A DNA stretch of 64,000 nucleotides from Mucilaginibacter galii (GCF_014635825.1 NZ_BMDO01000012.1:81909-145908), one strand, 5' to 3'. Shown: positions 16,328-25,297, counted from the first letter of the stretch. Translations and numbers: made by a program. The notes: generated by a model from the sequence alone, not told the origin.

Positions 16328-17446
16328 ATGCTGCAAAAACCTCTCTTAGAATTTACCGATAAAGGCATCTACTGCGCTAAGGGAAATTTCTACATCGACC
16401 CCTGGCAACCGGTGGACGATGCCGTAATTACCCACGCCCACGCCGACCATGCTTATACCGGTCACAAGCGTTACCTGGCGCATCACCTATCGCGCGAAGT
16501 GTTGTATTATCGCCTGGGCGAAATACAATTGCAAACCGTGGAGTATGGCGAAAAGGTGATGAAGAATGGGGTGGAGATCAGCATGTTTCCAGCTGGTCAC
16601 GTCATCGGTTCGGCGCAGATACGTGTAGAAAGCCAGGGGCAGGTTTGGGTAGTATCAGGCGATTATAAAACGGAGGATGATGGTGTTTGTACACCCTTTG
16701 AGCCGGTAAACTGCCACCACTTTATTTCGGAGTGTACCTTCGGGATGCCTATTTACAAATGGAAACCTCAATCGGAAATATTTGCAGATGTAAATAGCTG
16801 GTGGCGGCAAAATGTAGCGCAAAACCTGGCCACGGTTATCGTAGGCTATTCTTTAGGTAAAGCCCAGCGCATTCTGCAAAACCTCGATTTGAGCATCGGT
16901 AATGTATATACCCACGGCGTAATCGAAAACACGAATGAGGCCCTGCGCCGTAATGGAATTGTGTTGCAGCCCACGCACCGCATTACGCAGGAATCGGTTA
17001 AGGAAGAAGTGCGTAAAGGGATCATCATAGCGCCGCCATCATCGGTGGGTACGCCCTGGATGCGCAAGTTTGGCCCTTACAGCTTTGGCTACTGCTCGGG
17101 CTGGATGGCTTTGCGGGGTGCCAAGCGCCGCCGCGCCGCCGACCGCGGCTTCGTGATGAGCGACCATGCCGATTGGACCGGCCTCATCAGCGCTATAGAC
17201 GCCACCCGCTGCGAATCGGTTTACTTAACACACGGCTCCACCGCAACATTTTCAAGATATTTAAGGGATATTGGCTTTGATGCACATGAGGTGCATACTT
17301 TGTATGGAGGGGAAGAGGAAGAAGCACCTGCCCAAAGCGCCTCCCAACCCTCCCCGGAGGGGGAGGGCTTTGAAGAAAAAATCCCTGTTAAAATTGCTAT
17401 GGAAGCCCTCCCTCCCGGGGAGGGTTTGGGAGGGGCTGCCTTATGA
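16328..17446 (+). CDS. Ligase-associated DNA exonuclease (metallo-beta-lactamase fold)
   Basis: This 372-residue MBL-fold nuclease has THAHADHAYTGH (HxHxDH metal site, residues about 37-48) and the beta-CASP features of the ligase-associated exonuclease family (GYSLGKAQRI, SDHADWTGLI). The conserved protein should end near LYGGEEEE; about 34 further residues (SQPSPEGEGFEE to GEGLGGAAL) are translated from a palindromic repeat that lies inside the frame. The stop overlaps the start of the DNA ligase gene (ATGA). The pair probably works in DNA end processing before ligation. The usual partner helicase gene is not adjacent. Confidence 0.9.
   Translation: MLQKPLLEFTDKGIYCAKGNFYIDPWQPVDDAVITHAHADHAYTGHKRYLAHHLSREVLYYRLGEIQLQTVEYGEKVMKNGVEISMFPAGHVIGSAQIRVESQGQVWVVSGDYKTEDDGVCTPFEPVNCHHFISECTFGMPIYKWKPQSEIFADVNSWWRQNVAQNLATVIVGYSLGKAQRILQNLDLSIGNVYTHGVIENTNEALRRNGIVLQPTHRITQESVKEEVRKGIIIAPPSSVGTPWMRKFGPYSFGYCSGWMALRGAKRRRAADRGFVMSDHADWTGLISAIDATRCESVYLTHGSTATFSRYLRDIGFDAHEVHTLYGGEEEEAPAQSASQPSPEGEGFEEKIPVKIAMEALPPGEGLGGAAL
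17339..17436. repeat. Palindromic ccctccc element inside the exonuclease 3' end
   Basis: Inverted arms at about 17339-17370 and 17403-17436 flank a 32-base centre. The arms read ctcccaaccctccccgg and its complement. The element lies wholly within the exonuclease frame and ends 6 bases before the ligase ATG. It supplies the protein's C-terminal tail. Confidence 0.8.
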
Positions 17447-19059
17447 AAGCCTTTGCCCAACTCTTTACCTCGTTAGATGAAACCAATAAAACCAACGAGA
17501 AGGTTAAAGTGCTAAAGAACTACTTTAACTGCGTACCCGATACCGATAAAATGCACATGCTCGCCTTATTTTCGGGGCGAAAGCCTAAGCGGCAAATTAA
17601 TTCCACGCAATTTAGAACCTGGGCCATTGAGGCATCTAATATTCCGGCCTGGCTTTTTGAGGAAAGCTACCATGTAGTGGGCGATTTAGCCGAAACTGTG
17701 GCGCTCTTACTGCCCGATCACGGCAACAGTAGCAACAAAACACTTACCGAGTGGATAGGCGAAATTAACGCCCTCAACAATATGCCCGAGGTAGAAAAGC
17801 ACGACTGGCTTACCCGCTCCTGGGCTATGCTGGATGCGCAAGAACGTTTTGTGTTCAATAAAATATTGACCGGCAGTTTCAGGGTAGGGGTATCGCAAAA
17901 CCTGGTCATCAAAGCCTTGGCCGATGTAGCCGAACTTGATGCCGCCACTATCACCCACCGCATGATGGGTAATTGGATGCCCGAGACCTATTTGTATGAA
18001 GAGTTGGTTCATACAGATACTGCGTTGGAAGATGTATCGCGCCCATACCCATTCTTTTTGGCTTACCCCGTTCAGGAAACCTCGGAAAAGCAAAAATCGC
18101 CTGAGGCTATGCAAACGCTGTTGGGTAATGCTGATGAATGGCAGGCAGAATGGAAGTGGGATGGCATCCGTGCGCAATTGATCAAACGCGAGGGTGAAAT
18201 CTTCATTTGGAGCAGGGGAGAGGATCTGGCTACTGATAAATTCCCCGAACTGCATGCGCTGCTACATCATCTGCCCGATGGTACCGTGCTAGATGGGGAG
18301 ATCCTTTCTTTCCAGAACGGACAGCCCCTGTCCTTCGCCGTGCTGCAAACCCGCATTGGCCGCAAAACGCTGAGCAAAAAGATATTGGAAGATAGCCCTG
18401 TAGCTTTAATTGCTTATGATTGTTTAGAGTACGATGGTGAAGACATTCGCTACAAAACTCAAACCGAACGCCGGCAACTGTTAGAAGGCTTGCAAGCCAC
18501 TACGCCATACCCCGAGGTATTCAATATTTCCTCACTCATTACTTTCAAAAGTTGGGACGAACTGGCCGAAATACGCGAACAATCGCGTGCCATGATAGCC
18601 GAGGGTATTATGCTGAAACGTAAAGATGCCCATTACCAGGTGGGTCGCCGGCGTGGCGATTGGTGGAAATGGAAAATTGATCCGCTATCCATTGACGCCG
18701 TGATGATCTACGCTCAAAAAGGCCACGGCCGCAGGGCCGATCTATATACCGATTATACTTTTGCCGTTTGGGATGGTGACAAGCTGGTGCCTTTTGCCAA
18801 GGCGTATTCAGGCTTAACCGATACCGAAATTAATAAGGTAGACTCGTTCGTGAAACGTAACACGCTCGAAAAGTTTGGCCCGGTACGTACCGTAAAGCCC
18901 GAACTGGTTTTTGAGATAGGCTTTGAGGGTATCAACAAATCTACCCGTCATAAATCGGGTGTGGCATTGAGGTTTCCGCGTATATTGCGTTGGAGGCACG
19001 ATAAACCTAAAGAAGAGGCCGACACTATTGAAACGCTAAAGGCTTTGCTGGGTGAGTAA
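17443..19059 (+). CDS. ATP-dependent DNA ligase
   Basis: The 538-residue enzyme has an N-terminal DNA-binding helical domain, the adenylation domain with the nucleotide Lys in EWKWDGIRAQ (motif I, about residue 240), motif III LIAYDCLEYDG, motif IV EGIMLKRKDA and motif V WWKWK, then an OB-fold. It is the bacterial LigB/LigC-like type found with an exonuclease, not the NAD-dependent replicative LigA. It starts inside the exonuclease stop codon (4-base overlap), so the two are translationally coupled. Confidence 0.93.
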   Translation: MKAFAQLFTSLDETNKTNEKVKVLKNYFNCVPDTDKMHMLALFSGRKPKRQINSTQFRTWAIEASNIPAWLFEESYHVVGDLAETVALLLPDHGNSSNKTLTEWIGEINALNNMPEVEKHDWLTRSWAMLDAQERFVFNKILTGSFRVGVSQNLVIKALADVAELDAATITHRMMGNWMPETYLYEELVHTDTALEDVSRPYPFFLAYPVQETSEKQKSPEAMQTLLGNADEWQAEWKWDGIRAQLIKREGEIFIWSRGEDLATDKFPELHALLHHLPDGTVLDGEILSFQNGQPLSFAVLQTRIGRKTLSKKILEDSPVALIAYDCLEYDGEDIRYKTQTERRQLLEGLQATTPYPEVFNISSLITFKSWDELAEIREQSRAMIAEGIMLKRKDAHYQVGRRRGDWWKWKIDPLSIDAVMIYAQKGHGRRADLYTDYTFAVWDGDKLVPFAKAYSGLTDTEINKVDSFVKRNTLEKFGPVRTVKPELVFEIGFEGINKSTRHKSGVALRFPRILRWRHDKPKEEADTIETLKALLGE

Positions 19060-19079
19060 GGGTTAAAAAATGTCATTGC

Positions 19080-19149
19080 GAGCGACAGCGACGTGGCAAT
19101 CGCAAGCAGGCAAGTATAAACGCGTGCGATTGCCACGTCGCTATCGCTC
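19080..19149. repeat. Palindromic repeat gagcgacagcgacgtggcaa
   Basis: Inverted 25-base arms (19080-19104 and 19125-19149) differ at one position and surround a 20-base centre. It lies just after the ligase gene and may act as a transcription end. It belongs to the 'tgtcattgcgagcgac' style of Bacteroidota intergenic palindrome. Confidence 0.7.
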
Positions 19150-19226
19150 CTCCTTTAGATTAGCATAATTAAATTTACTGGAATTTTCAGATTGAGAAAG
19201 AGCAGGGTGAACTAATCATTTCCCAA

Positions 19227-19322
19227 TTGCGCTCATCTGAGATGAGTGCTTAAGATGGCTTAGCGATTGTATCGCATGATGCGTCACAGACGCAAAACAG
19301 GGTAAGCACTCGTTGTAAACGT
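19227..19322. repeat. MITE-like repeat, family 'ttgcgctc...gagtgctta', copy 1
   Basis: The sequence beginning ttgcgctcatctgagatg, with tagcgattgtatcgca and gcgtcacagacgc in the middle and aagcactcgtt near the end, matches a copy at 27993-28097. The left terminal inverted repeat is kept; the right one is decayed here. Confidence 0.7.
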
Positions 19323-19399
19323 ACACAAGGGAGGGGTTGCACACTGCCAGTCGGCTTCGTATTGAAGTTTTTGGATTAGTGATGACCATTTAATTAATT

Positions 19400-19485
19400 C
19401 GTCATTGAGGTACGAAGCAATCTCTGCGGAGAAAGATCGCCGACTTACCTATCGTGTAGAGATTGCTTCGTACCTCGCAATGACG
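19400..19485. repeat. Palindromic repeat cgtcattgaggtacgaagca
   Basis: Arms at 19400-19425 and 19458-19485 are inverted copies with an extra gc in the right arm, around a 32-base centre. With the two repeats before it, it makes the whole 442-base ligase-thrC gap a cluster of three different palindromic elements. No gene is seen in the gap. Confidence 0.7.
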
Positions 19486-19501
19486 TGTTTGAGTATTGCG
19501 C

Positions 19502-20806
19502 TTACTGATTACTCAACAAATACGACTTAAATTCCTCAAAGTCCCCGCTTAAACTTACAGCTACTTTCTCTTTGTTTTCCATCTCCTTTACCTGCTCGGG
19601 TACCTTAATAAACGCAGCTATCTTCTCAGGGAAAACATCAGGGAACTTGCAGGGGTGGGCGGTAGATAAGAATACGCCTGTTACATCGGTATGTTCTTTC
19701 TGCCATTCTTTCAGCGCGCGCCACGCTATAGCCGTATGCGGACAAACCACATAGTTATATTTATCAAAAACTTGTTGTATAGCTTCGCGGGTTTGCTCGT
19801 CGGTGTAGGTGTAGCCGGTCATGAGGCTGGTGAGCGCCGCTGCATCATCTTTAAACAGGTAAGCAATACGCACCCAGTTGCTGGGGTTGCCTACATCCAT
19901 GGCGTTGGCAATGGTGGCTACCGATGCTTTGGGTTCGTATATGCCGGTTTTTAGGAAAGCCGGAACAGTATCGTTAGCATTGGTAGCAGCAATAAACTGC
20001 GCAATAGGCAAGCCCATTTTCCAGGCTAATAAGCCTGCGCCTATATTACCAAAGTTACCGCTGGGTACACAAAAAGCCACCTTGCTTTTACCCGCGCGTA
20101 GCAGCTGCGCATAGGCATTAAAATAATAAAACGTTTGCGGTATTAAACGGGCAATATTGATCGAATTAGCTGATGTTAAACGGAAGGTTTTATTTAACTC
20201 AGCATCTACAAAAGCTTGCTTTACCAAGGCCTGGCAATCGTCAAAAGTGCCATCAATGGTTAATGCCCTTATGTTTTGTCCGTTGGTAGTTAATTGCTGC
20301 TCCTGAATATCGCTTACTTTACCTTTAGGGTACAAGATGGTTACACGGGTGTTAGGCACGCCTAAAAAGCCAAGCGCTACGGCTCCGCCGGTATCGCCCG
20401 AGGTGGCTACCAGTACATCCAACTGCTTCTCGCCATCTTGCAAAAAGTAACTCATTATCCGGCTCATAAAACGGGCACCAAAATCTTTAAAGGCTAAAGA
20501 TGGTCCGTGAAAAAGTTCCAGTACATATACTTCTTTCTCCAACTCCACGACAGGTGCATCAAAGTTGATAGCATCTTCTATCAACGCTTGCAGGTCATGA
20601 TCAGGAATAGCGCCGTTAAGCATATGCCGGGCTACCTCGAACGCAATTTGCGGTAGGGTATAGTTAGATAGCTCCTCAAAAAAGCTATCGGGCAGGCGTT
20701 TAATTTGTTCGGGCATGTAGAGGCCTTTATCCTGCGGCATACTGTTAAATACTGCTTCCTGAAAAGATACCGTAGCAGATGGATTATTGGTGCTGTAGAG
20801 TTTCAT
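19502..20806 (-). CDS. thrC: Threonine synthase
   Basis: The 434-residue PLP enzyme converts O-phosphohomoserine to threonine. I start it at the ATG at 20806 (MKLYSTNNPSATVSFQ), the conserved family N-terminus; the open frame continues upstream only through repeat DNA. The PLP Lys lies in GPSLAFKDFGARF, and VATSGDTGGAVALGFL is the phosphate loop. It is the last gene of thrA-thrB-thrC. A 286-base gap filled with repeats separates it from thrB, so expression may be reduced or depend on readthrough. Confidence 0.95.
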   Translation of the reverse strand: MKLYSTNNPSATVSFQEAVFNSMPQDKGLYMPEQIKRLPDSFFEELSNYTLPQIAFEVARHMLNGAIPDHDLQALIEDAINFDAPVVELEKEVYVLELFHGPSLAFKDFGARFMSRIMSYFLQDGEKQLDVLVATSGDTGGAVALGFLGVPNTRVTILYPKGKVSDIQEQQLTTNGQNIRALTIDGTFDDCQALVKQAFVDAELNKTFRLTSANSINIARLIPQTFYYFNAYAQLLRAGKSKVAFCVPSGNFGNIGAGLLAWKMGLPIAQFIAATNANDTVPAFLKTGIYEPKASVATIANAMDVGNPSNWVRIAYLFKDDAAALTSLMTGYTYTDEQTREAIQQVFDKYNYVVCPHTAIAWRALKEWQKEHTDVTGVFLSTAHPCKFPDVFPEKIAAFIKVPEQVKEMENKEKVAVSLSGDFEEFKSYLLSNQ

Positions 20807-20865
20807 TTGTAAGCTTTCGTTTTTGTGGTAGGGCGTTTTACTCGCGGTAATTGAACAGTTTGCTA

Positions 20866-21076
20866 AACCCCTCCCTAACCCTCCCAAGGGAGGGAATTTT
20901 TAATGCGTTATATATTTCAATCCTCCTTGGGGAGGGGTTGATCTGTTTCTCTGCCGTTAGTTCCCTCCTTGGGGAGGGGTGCGCCTGGTGGTGTGCTGGC
21001 AGGGAGGGGTTTTCGCTCGCGTTGATTAAACAGTTTGTTAAACCCCTCCCTAACCCTCCCGAGGGAGGGAATTTTA
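20866..21076. repeat. Cluster of ccctccc-family palindromes between thrB and thrC
   Basis: The unit aacccctccctaaccctccc followed by a/gagggagggaatttt occurs at about 20866-20901 and 21038-21075, each preceded by an aacagttt sequence. Between them lie two more tccttggggaggggt pieces. It looks like a nested or tandem insertion of one GC-rich palindromic family within the operon. Confidence 0.7.
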
Positions 21077-21092
21077 ATGCCTTACTCTGCCA

Positions 21093-22085
21093 CTATCCTA
21101 AAACTCTGGGCCCTGCATCGTTAATGGTAGATACGTAACTGTTAGAATTGATCTTGATACCAGCTAAATGCTTTTGCAGGGTTTGAGTTATTTGGCGGGC
21201 GGTTTCTTCATCGCGCGTAAAGGCGAATACCGAAGGGCCCGAACCCGAGATACCGAAGCTTACCGCTCCGGCCTGCATGGCCAGTTCGCGCATGATGTAA
21301 AAGTCGGGGATCAAGATGGAACGCACGGGTTCTACCAACACATCCTGCATACTGCGGCCTATAAGGTCGATGTCTTGCGTGTATAAACCGCTTACCAGCC
21401 CGGCAATGTTGCCCCACTGGGTTACGGCATCTTTCATTAATATTTTGTTGCGGATAATCTGGCGTGCTTCGCGGGTGGGCACATCTACATCGGGGAATAC
21501 AATGGCACAATACAATCCCGGCGGGTGAGGCAGGCGAATCACGTCTAACGGCTCGTAACTGCGGATCAATACAAAGCCACCCAGCAAGGCAGGTGCCACA
21601 TTATCGGCATGACCATGACCGCAGGCCATTTCTTCACCCTTCATGGCGAAAGGGAGTAGTTTGGCCACATCGGTATCATCGCCCAATAAAGTCTTCACGG
21701 CAAATAAACCTGCCACCGTACTGGCCGAGCTGCTGCCCAGGCCGCTGCCGATAGGCATTTTCTTGTGCAGTTCTATATCGAGGCCTAAATCTTTACGGTC
21801 TATGCTGTCCAGGTAGTGCTGCACACTGACGCTTACGGTATTTTTGGCCGGGTCTAATGGCAGCCGGCCATCATCGCCGGTAATTTTGCTAATGGTAATG
21901 CCCGGCTTGTTGGTTACCCGCATCACCACCTCATCGCCCGGCTCGTTCACGGCAAAGCCCAGCACGTCGAATCCGCAAACCACGTTAGCTACAGTAGCCG
22001 GGGCAAAAACTTTAATGTCGGTTGCCTGTGGGCTGTTGCCCGTTGCCGGAGATTGTTGAGCTGCCTCTTTTAATTCTTGTTCCAT
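21093..22085 (-). CDS. thrB: Homoserine kinase
   Basis: This 330-residue GHMP kinase makes O-phosphohomoserine. The GHMP ATP loop is PIGSGLGSSSAS, and the C-terminal motif GAVSFGISGSGPSVFAF is complete. The first 22 residues before IKVFAPATVANVVCGFD are Gln/Pro/Ala-rich and not conserved in the family, so translation may also begin later, although no better ATG is evident. It lies between thrA (200-base gap with a palindrome) and thrC on the minus strand. Confidence 0.95.
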   Translation of the reverse strand: MEQELKEAAQQSPATGNSPQATDIKVFAPATVANVVCGFDVLGFAVNEPGDEVVMRVTNKPGITISKITGDDGRLPLDPAKNTVSVSVQHYLDSIDRKDLGLDIELHKKMPIGSGLGSSSASTVAGLFAVKTLLGDDTDVAKLLPFAMKGEEMACGHGHADNVAPALLGGFVLIRSYEPLDVIRLPHPPGLYCAIVFPDVDVPTREARQIIRNKILMKDAVTQWGNIAGLVSGLYTQDIDLIGRSMQDVLVEPVRSILIPDFYIMRELAMQAGAVSFGISGSGPSVFAFTRDEETARQITQTLQKHLAGIKINSNSYVSTINDAGPRVLG

Positions 22086-22128
22086 TAATACTCTTTTCTG
22101 TACTGTTAATCAGCAATTCACTACTACC

Positions 22129-22191
22129 TGTCAGTCTGAGCTTGTCGAAGACCTGTACACTTGCCAAGTCTTCGACAAGCTCAGACTGACA
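22129..22191. repeat. Palindromic element, family 'tgtcagtctgagcttgtcga', copy 2
   Basis: A perfect 24-base inverted repeat, with its left end at 22129 and its right end at 22191, lies in the thrA-thrB gap. It matches the palindrome at 11633-11696. In RNA it would form a strong hairpin within the operon message. Confidence 0.75.
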
Positions 22192-22285
22192 AGTTAGGGC
22201 AATATTTGTCTTGATTCCTGAATCTATATTCTTGACTCTTTCTTCGCTCCCCGCACTTCAAAACCCCGCTCCCCGCACCTATCGT

Positions 22286-24736
22286 CTAATTCGCTCCCAC
22301 ATTAATTAAATCAGCAAATACGCCGGCGGCGGTTACTTCGGCGCCTGCGCCGGGGCCTTTTACTACCATGGGGCGCTCTTTGTAGCGGTCGGTGGTAAAT
22401 GCTATGACGTTATCGGCGCCCGACATGCTGTAGAACGGGTGCTCCTCGCCAACCATCTCCAGCGTAATAGATGCTTGTCCGTTATCTAACTTGCCTACAT
22501 AGCGCAGCACTTTGCCGCTGCTTTCGGCCTGTTGTTTTAACTGGTTAAAGTGGGCATCATTAGCTTTTAGCGCCGCATAAAACTCCGGGACAGATTGCGC
22601 ATCCAAACAAGCTTGTGGCAGCATGCTTTCAATCTGCACATCTTCGGCTTCCATTTGGTAACCGGCATCGCGTGCCAGGATAAGCATTTTACGCATAAAG
22701 TCTTTACCGCTCAAATCGTCGCGTGGGTCGGGTTCGGTATAGCCTTTATCTTGCGCGGTTTTTACCACGTCATGGAAACTGGCATCGCCCTTAAAGTTGT
22801 TAAAGATAAAGGATATGGTACCCGATAAAATGGCTTCGATGCGTTGTACGCGGTCGCCACTCACCATCAAATCTTTCAACGTACGGATGATAGGCAAGCC
22901 TGCACCCACGTTGGTTTCGTAAAAGAAATCGACCCCATGTTTGCGGGCAGTATCCCTGAAGGTTTCGTACTGACTGTAAGCACCCGAATTTCCTATTTTA
23001 TTACAGGTTACAATAGAGATAGTCGATTTGAAAATCTCTTCATAAAAAGCAATAGGCTGCGGACTGGCGGTATTGTCTACAAACACACAGTTGGGCAAGT
23101 TCATGGCTTTCATGCGGGCTACAAACTCGGTTAAGTTGGCTGGTTCGCCGTAGGCATCCAAATCCTGCTCCCATTCGTTCAGGGCAAGTCCATCTACACT
23201 AAAGCGCATTTTACGGGTGTTGCTGATGCCGGCAATACGTACCTGGATGCTGTTATGCTCCTGCAAAAACTCTTTGTGCTGCTGCAACTGTTTGAACATG
23301 GTTTTACCAATGTTACCGGTGCCCAGGCAAAATACGTTGAGGGTTTTATTAAATTCGATAAAGAAGGCATCATGTACGGCATTTACGGCCTTAGCCAAAT
23401 CATGGGCCGAAATGATAACCGAGATATTATACTCCGAAGAACCCTGCGCAATAGCCCGCACGTTAATACCATTACGGCCTAAGGCATGGAACAACCGGCC
23501 CGACATACCCGGCGTTTGGCGCATGTTTTCGCCCACAATGGCCAGTACAGCAAGGTTGGCTTCAATTACCGGTACATCCAGCTTTTGAGCACCCAGTTCC
23601 AGTTCAAACTCCTGCTCCATGAGTTTGCATGCCCTCTCGGCATCGGCAGGCTGCACGGCAAAGGTAATGCTGTGCTCTGACGATGATTGGGTAATGAGCA
23701 TGACATTGATACGCTCGCGGGCCAGCAGCGAGAACAAGCGGCCGCTAAAACCGGCCTTGCCCACCATACCGCTGCCCTGCAGGTTAATGATGCTGATGTT
23801 ATCTATAGATGAAATACCCTTAATAGTTAAATTAGAATTGCGGCAATCATGACGGATCACGGTGCCCTCGAAAGAAGTATCGAAAGTGTTTTTGATCACA
23901 ATGGGAATACGCTTCAGGAACGCAGGGGTCATGGTTGGCGGGTAGATGACCTTAGCACCAAAGTATGAAAGCTCCATAGCCTCAGTATAAGTAAGCTCGG
24001 GTAGCGAGAATGCCTTTTTCACCATGCGCGGGTCGGCGGTCATCATGCCGTTTACGTCGGTCCAAATTTGTATTTCGCTGGCATTTAAGGCCGAGGCAAA
24101 AATGGCGGCGGTGTAATCGCTGCCGCCACGGCCCAAGGTGGTTACCTGCCCGGTTTCGTTGCTGGCAATAAAACCGGTAACGAACATTACTTTACCTTCG
24201 TTTTCGGTAGCAAGGCTACGGATGAGCAGATCAGTAAGGTCGGTATTTACACGTGCCTGTCCAAAGCTGTTATCGGTTTTGATCACCTCGCTGGCATCTA
24301 CATAAACCGCATTCTTAAAATACTGCAATGCCATACGGCTAATGAGCAGGGTAGAGCAGCGTTCGCCGTAACTCAAAATGAGGTCGCGGGTTTTGGCGGT
24401 TAGTTCTTGCAAAACAAAAACACCCTGCAGTAGGTCTTCCAGCTGGTTAAAGTAGATCTTTAAGCGTGTATACACCGGGTTTTGCTGCTGTATATCGAGC
24501 AATTGCTTTACGATCTCGAAATGGCGAATTTCTAACGCGGCCAGGTGTTTCGAAAAATCGTTACCGGTAGCGGCACGCTCGGCCATATCGGCCAGCAGGT
24601 TGGTTACCCCGCTCATGGCCGATAATACCACCACCAGGCTTTCGCCGTTTTGGTGCTCCTGCTTTACAATATCCATGACCGCGCTTATGCTTTGCGCTGT
24701 ACCTACCGATGTGCCCCCGAACTTTAAAACTTTCAT
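22286..24736 (-). CDS. thrA: Bifunctional aspartokinase/homoserine dehydrogenase I
   Basis: The 816-residue enzyme starts at the ATG at 24736, which opens with the aspartokinase signature KVLKFGGTSVG; the frame upstream of it runs through the attenuator and is not coding. Order: aspartokinase (1-290), paired ACT regulatory domains with GFSGRLFSLLARERINV (about 300-450), then homoserine dehydrogenase with Rossmann motif GTGNIGKTMFKQL (about 465) and the catalytic region with DDLSGKDFMRKM. It catalyses the first and third steps from aspartate to threonine. The leader peptide and terminator upstream indicate control by charged tRNA-Thr/tRNA-Ile. Confidence 0.95.
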   Translation of the reverse strand: MKVLKFGGTSVGTAQSISAVMDIVKQEHQNGESLVVVLSAMSGVTNLLADMAERAATGNDFSKHLAALEIRHFEIVKQLLDIQQQNPVYTRLKIYFNQLEDLLQGVFVLQELTAKTRDLILSYGERCSTLLISRMALQYFKNAVYVDASEVIKTDNSFGQARVNTDLTDLLIRSLATENEGKVMFVTGFIASNETGQVTTLGRGGSDYTAAIFASALNASEIQIWTDVNGMMTADPRMVKKAFSLPELTYTEAMELSYFGAKVIYPPTMTPAFLKRIPIVIKNTFDTSFEGTVIRHDCRNSNLTIKGISSIDNISIINLQGSGMVGKAGFSGRLFSLLARERINVMLITQSSSEHSITFAVQPADAERACKLMEQEFELELGAQKLDVPVIEANLAVLAIVGENMRQTPGMSGRLFHALGRNGINVRAIAQGSSEYNISVIISAHDLAKAVNAVHDAFFIEFNKTLNVFCLGTGNIGKTMFKQLQQHKEFLQEHNSIQVRIAGISNTRKMRFSVDGLALNEWEQDLDAYGEPANLTEFVARMKAMNLPNCVFVDNTASPQPIAFYEEIFKSTISIVTCNKIGNSGAYSQYETFRDTARKHGVDFFYETNVGAGLPIIRTLKDLMVSGDRVQRIEAILSGTISFIFNNFKGDASFHDVVKTAQDKGYTEPDPRDDLSGKDFMRKMLILARDAGYQMEAEDVQIESMLPQACLDAQSVPEFYAALKANDAHFNQLKQQAESSGKVLRYVGKLDNGQASITLEMVGEEHPFYSMSGADNVIAFTTDRYKERPMVVKGPGAGAEVTAAGVFADLINVGAN

Positions 24737-24749
24737 AAGGTTTGTTATA

Positions 24750-24836
24750 AAACAAAAACGCCTTCCCCGTTTGCGGAGGAAGGCGTTTTGCTGGTTTTTT
24801 ATGTTTTTGTTTACACCATACAATTACCTTCCTCCG
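24750..24836 (-). promoter_or_regulatory. thr operon transcription attenuator
   Basis: Read on the minus strand, the terminator stem AAAACGCCTTCC/GGAAGGCGTTTT (24778-24789 with 24755-24766) has an 11-base loop and is followed by a U-rich run. It ends about 15 bases before thrA. The antiterminator strand CGGAGGAAGG (24827-24836) forms the last codons of the leader peptide and is exactly complementary to CCTTCCTCCG (24774-24783) in the terminator's 5' arm and loop. A ribosome stalled on the Thr/Ile codons would leave the first strand free and block the terminator; one reaching the stop codon would mask it. Confidence 0.88.
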
Positions 24837-24889
24837 GGCGTTGTGCCGGTGGTAATAATTGTTGTAATAATGGTGTTGTAAATAGTCAT
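24824..24889 (-). CDS. thrL: thr operon leader peptide
   Basis: A 21-residue frame (MTIYNTIITTIITTGTTPGG then R) contains 8 Thr and 5 Ile, in runs IITTIITTGTT. This is the composition of the enterobacterial ThrL leader, though the sequence differs. The stop codon lies 34 bases before the terminator hairpin and 87 bases before thrA. The gene is too short for standard gene finders. It should act only as a sensor of charged tRNA-Thr and tRNA-Ile. Start is ATG after an A-rich stretch. Confidence 0.9.
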   Translation of the reverse strand: MTIYNTIITTIITTGTTPGGR

Positions 24890-25051
24890 CTTTTAAATAG
24901 TCGTTTGCTTTTGACGTTTGTAAATTAAGGAGTAATAAATTGCAAATGCAAATTAAATTTTAAAATAGCTGTAAAAAGGCAATTTTATTTTGTGGGCGTG
25001 GGGTGGTGCGGGGAGCGGGGTTTGAGGTGTGGGGGAGGAGGAGTTATGTTG
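24890..25051. other. thr operon promoter region
   Basis: A/T-rich DNA upstream of the leader peptide, ending in a gcggggagcggggtttgaggtg repeat piece near 25010. The thr operon promoter must lie here on the minus strand; I could not place -33 and -7 boxes with confidence. Confidence 0.3.
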
Positions 25052-25135
25052 CAGCAGGGTCTTTCGTAGAGGACCCTGCGTTGTCAGGCTATTGTAGATG
25101 CAATCGCAGGGTCCTCTCTATGAGAGACCCTACTG
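25052..25135. repeat. Palindromic repeat cagcagggtctttcgtagag
   Basis: Imperfect inverted arms of about 29 bases at 25052-25080 and 25105-25135. It lies in the gap between the thr operon and a plus-strand lipoprotein gene. Confidence 0.65.
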
Positions 25136-25297
25136 AGACCTAAAAAACGTTCATATCGCTATTCACAAGTGAATGCTTTTTAATGCGTTTTGTGTTGCAG
25201 ATGGATACTCTTCGACTCTATGCGGCATGAAGGGAAAGGGCTCTTAAGAAAGATAGCCAATACAAATGGATTCTTATATTAGCAATTAAATATAGCT

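Noticed and set aside
20807..20887. N-terminal extension of threonine synthase
   Set aside because: The extra 27 residues come from repeat DNA and precede the conserved MKLYSTNN start.
24737..24823. N-terminal extension of ThrA
   Set aside because: The frame crosses the attenuator hairpin; the conserved aspartokinase N-terminus begins at the ATG at 24736.
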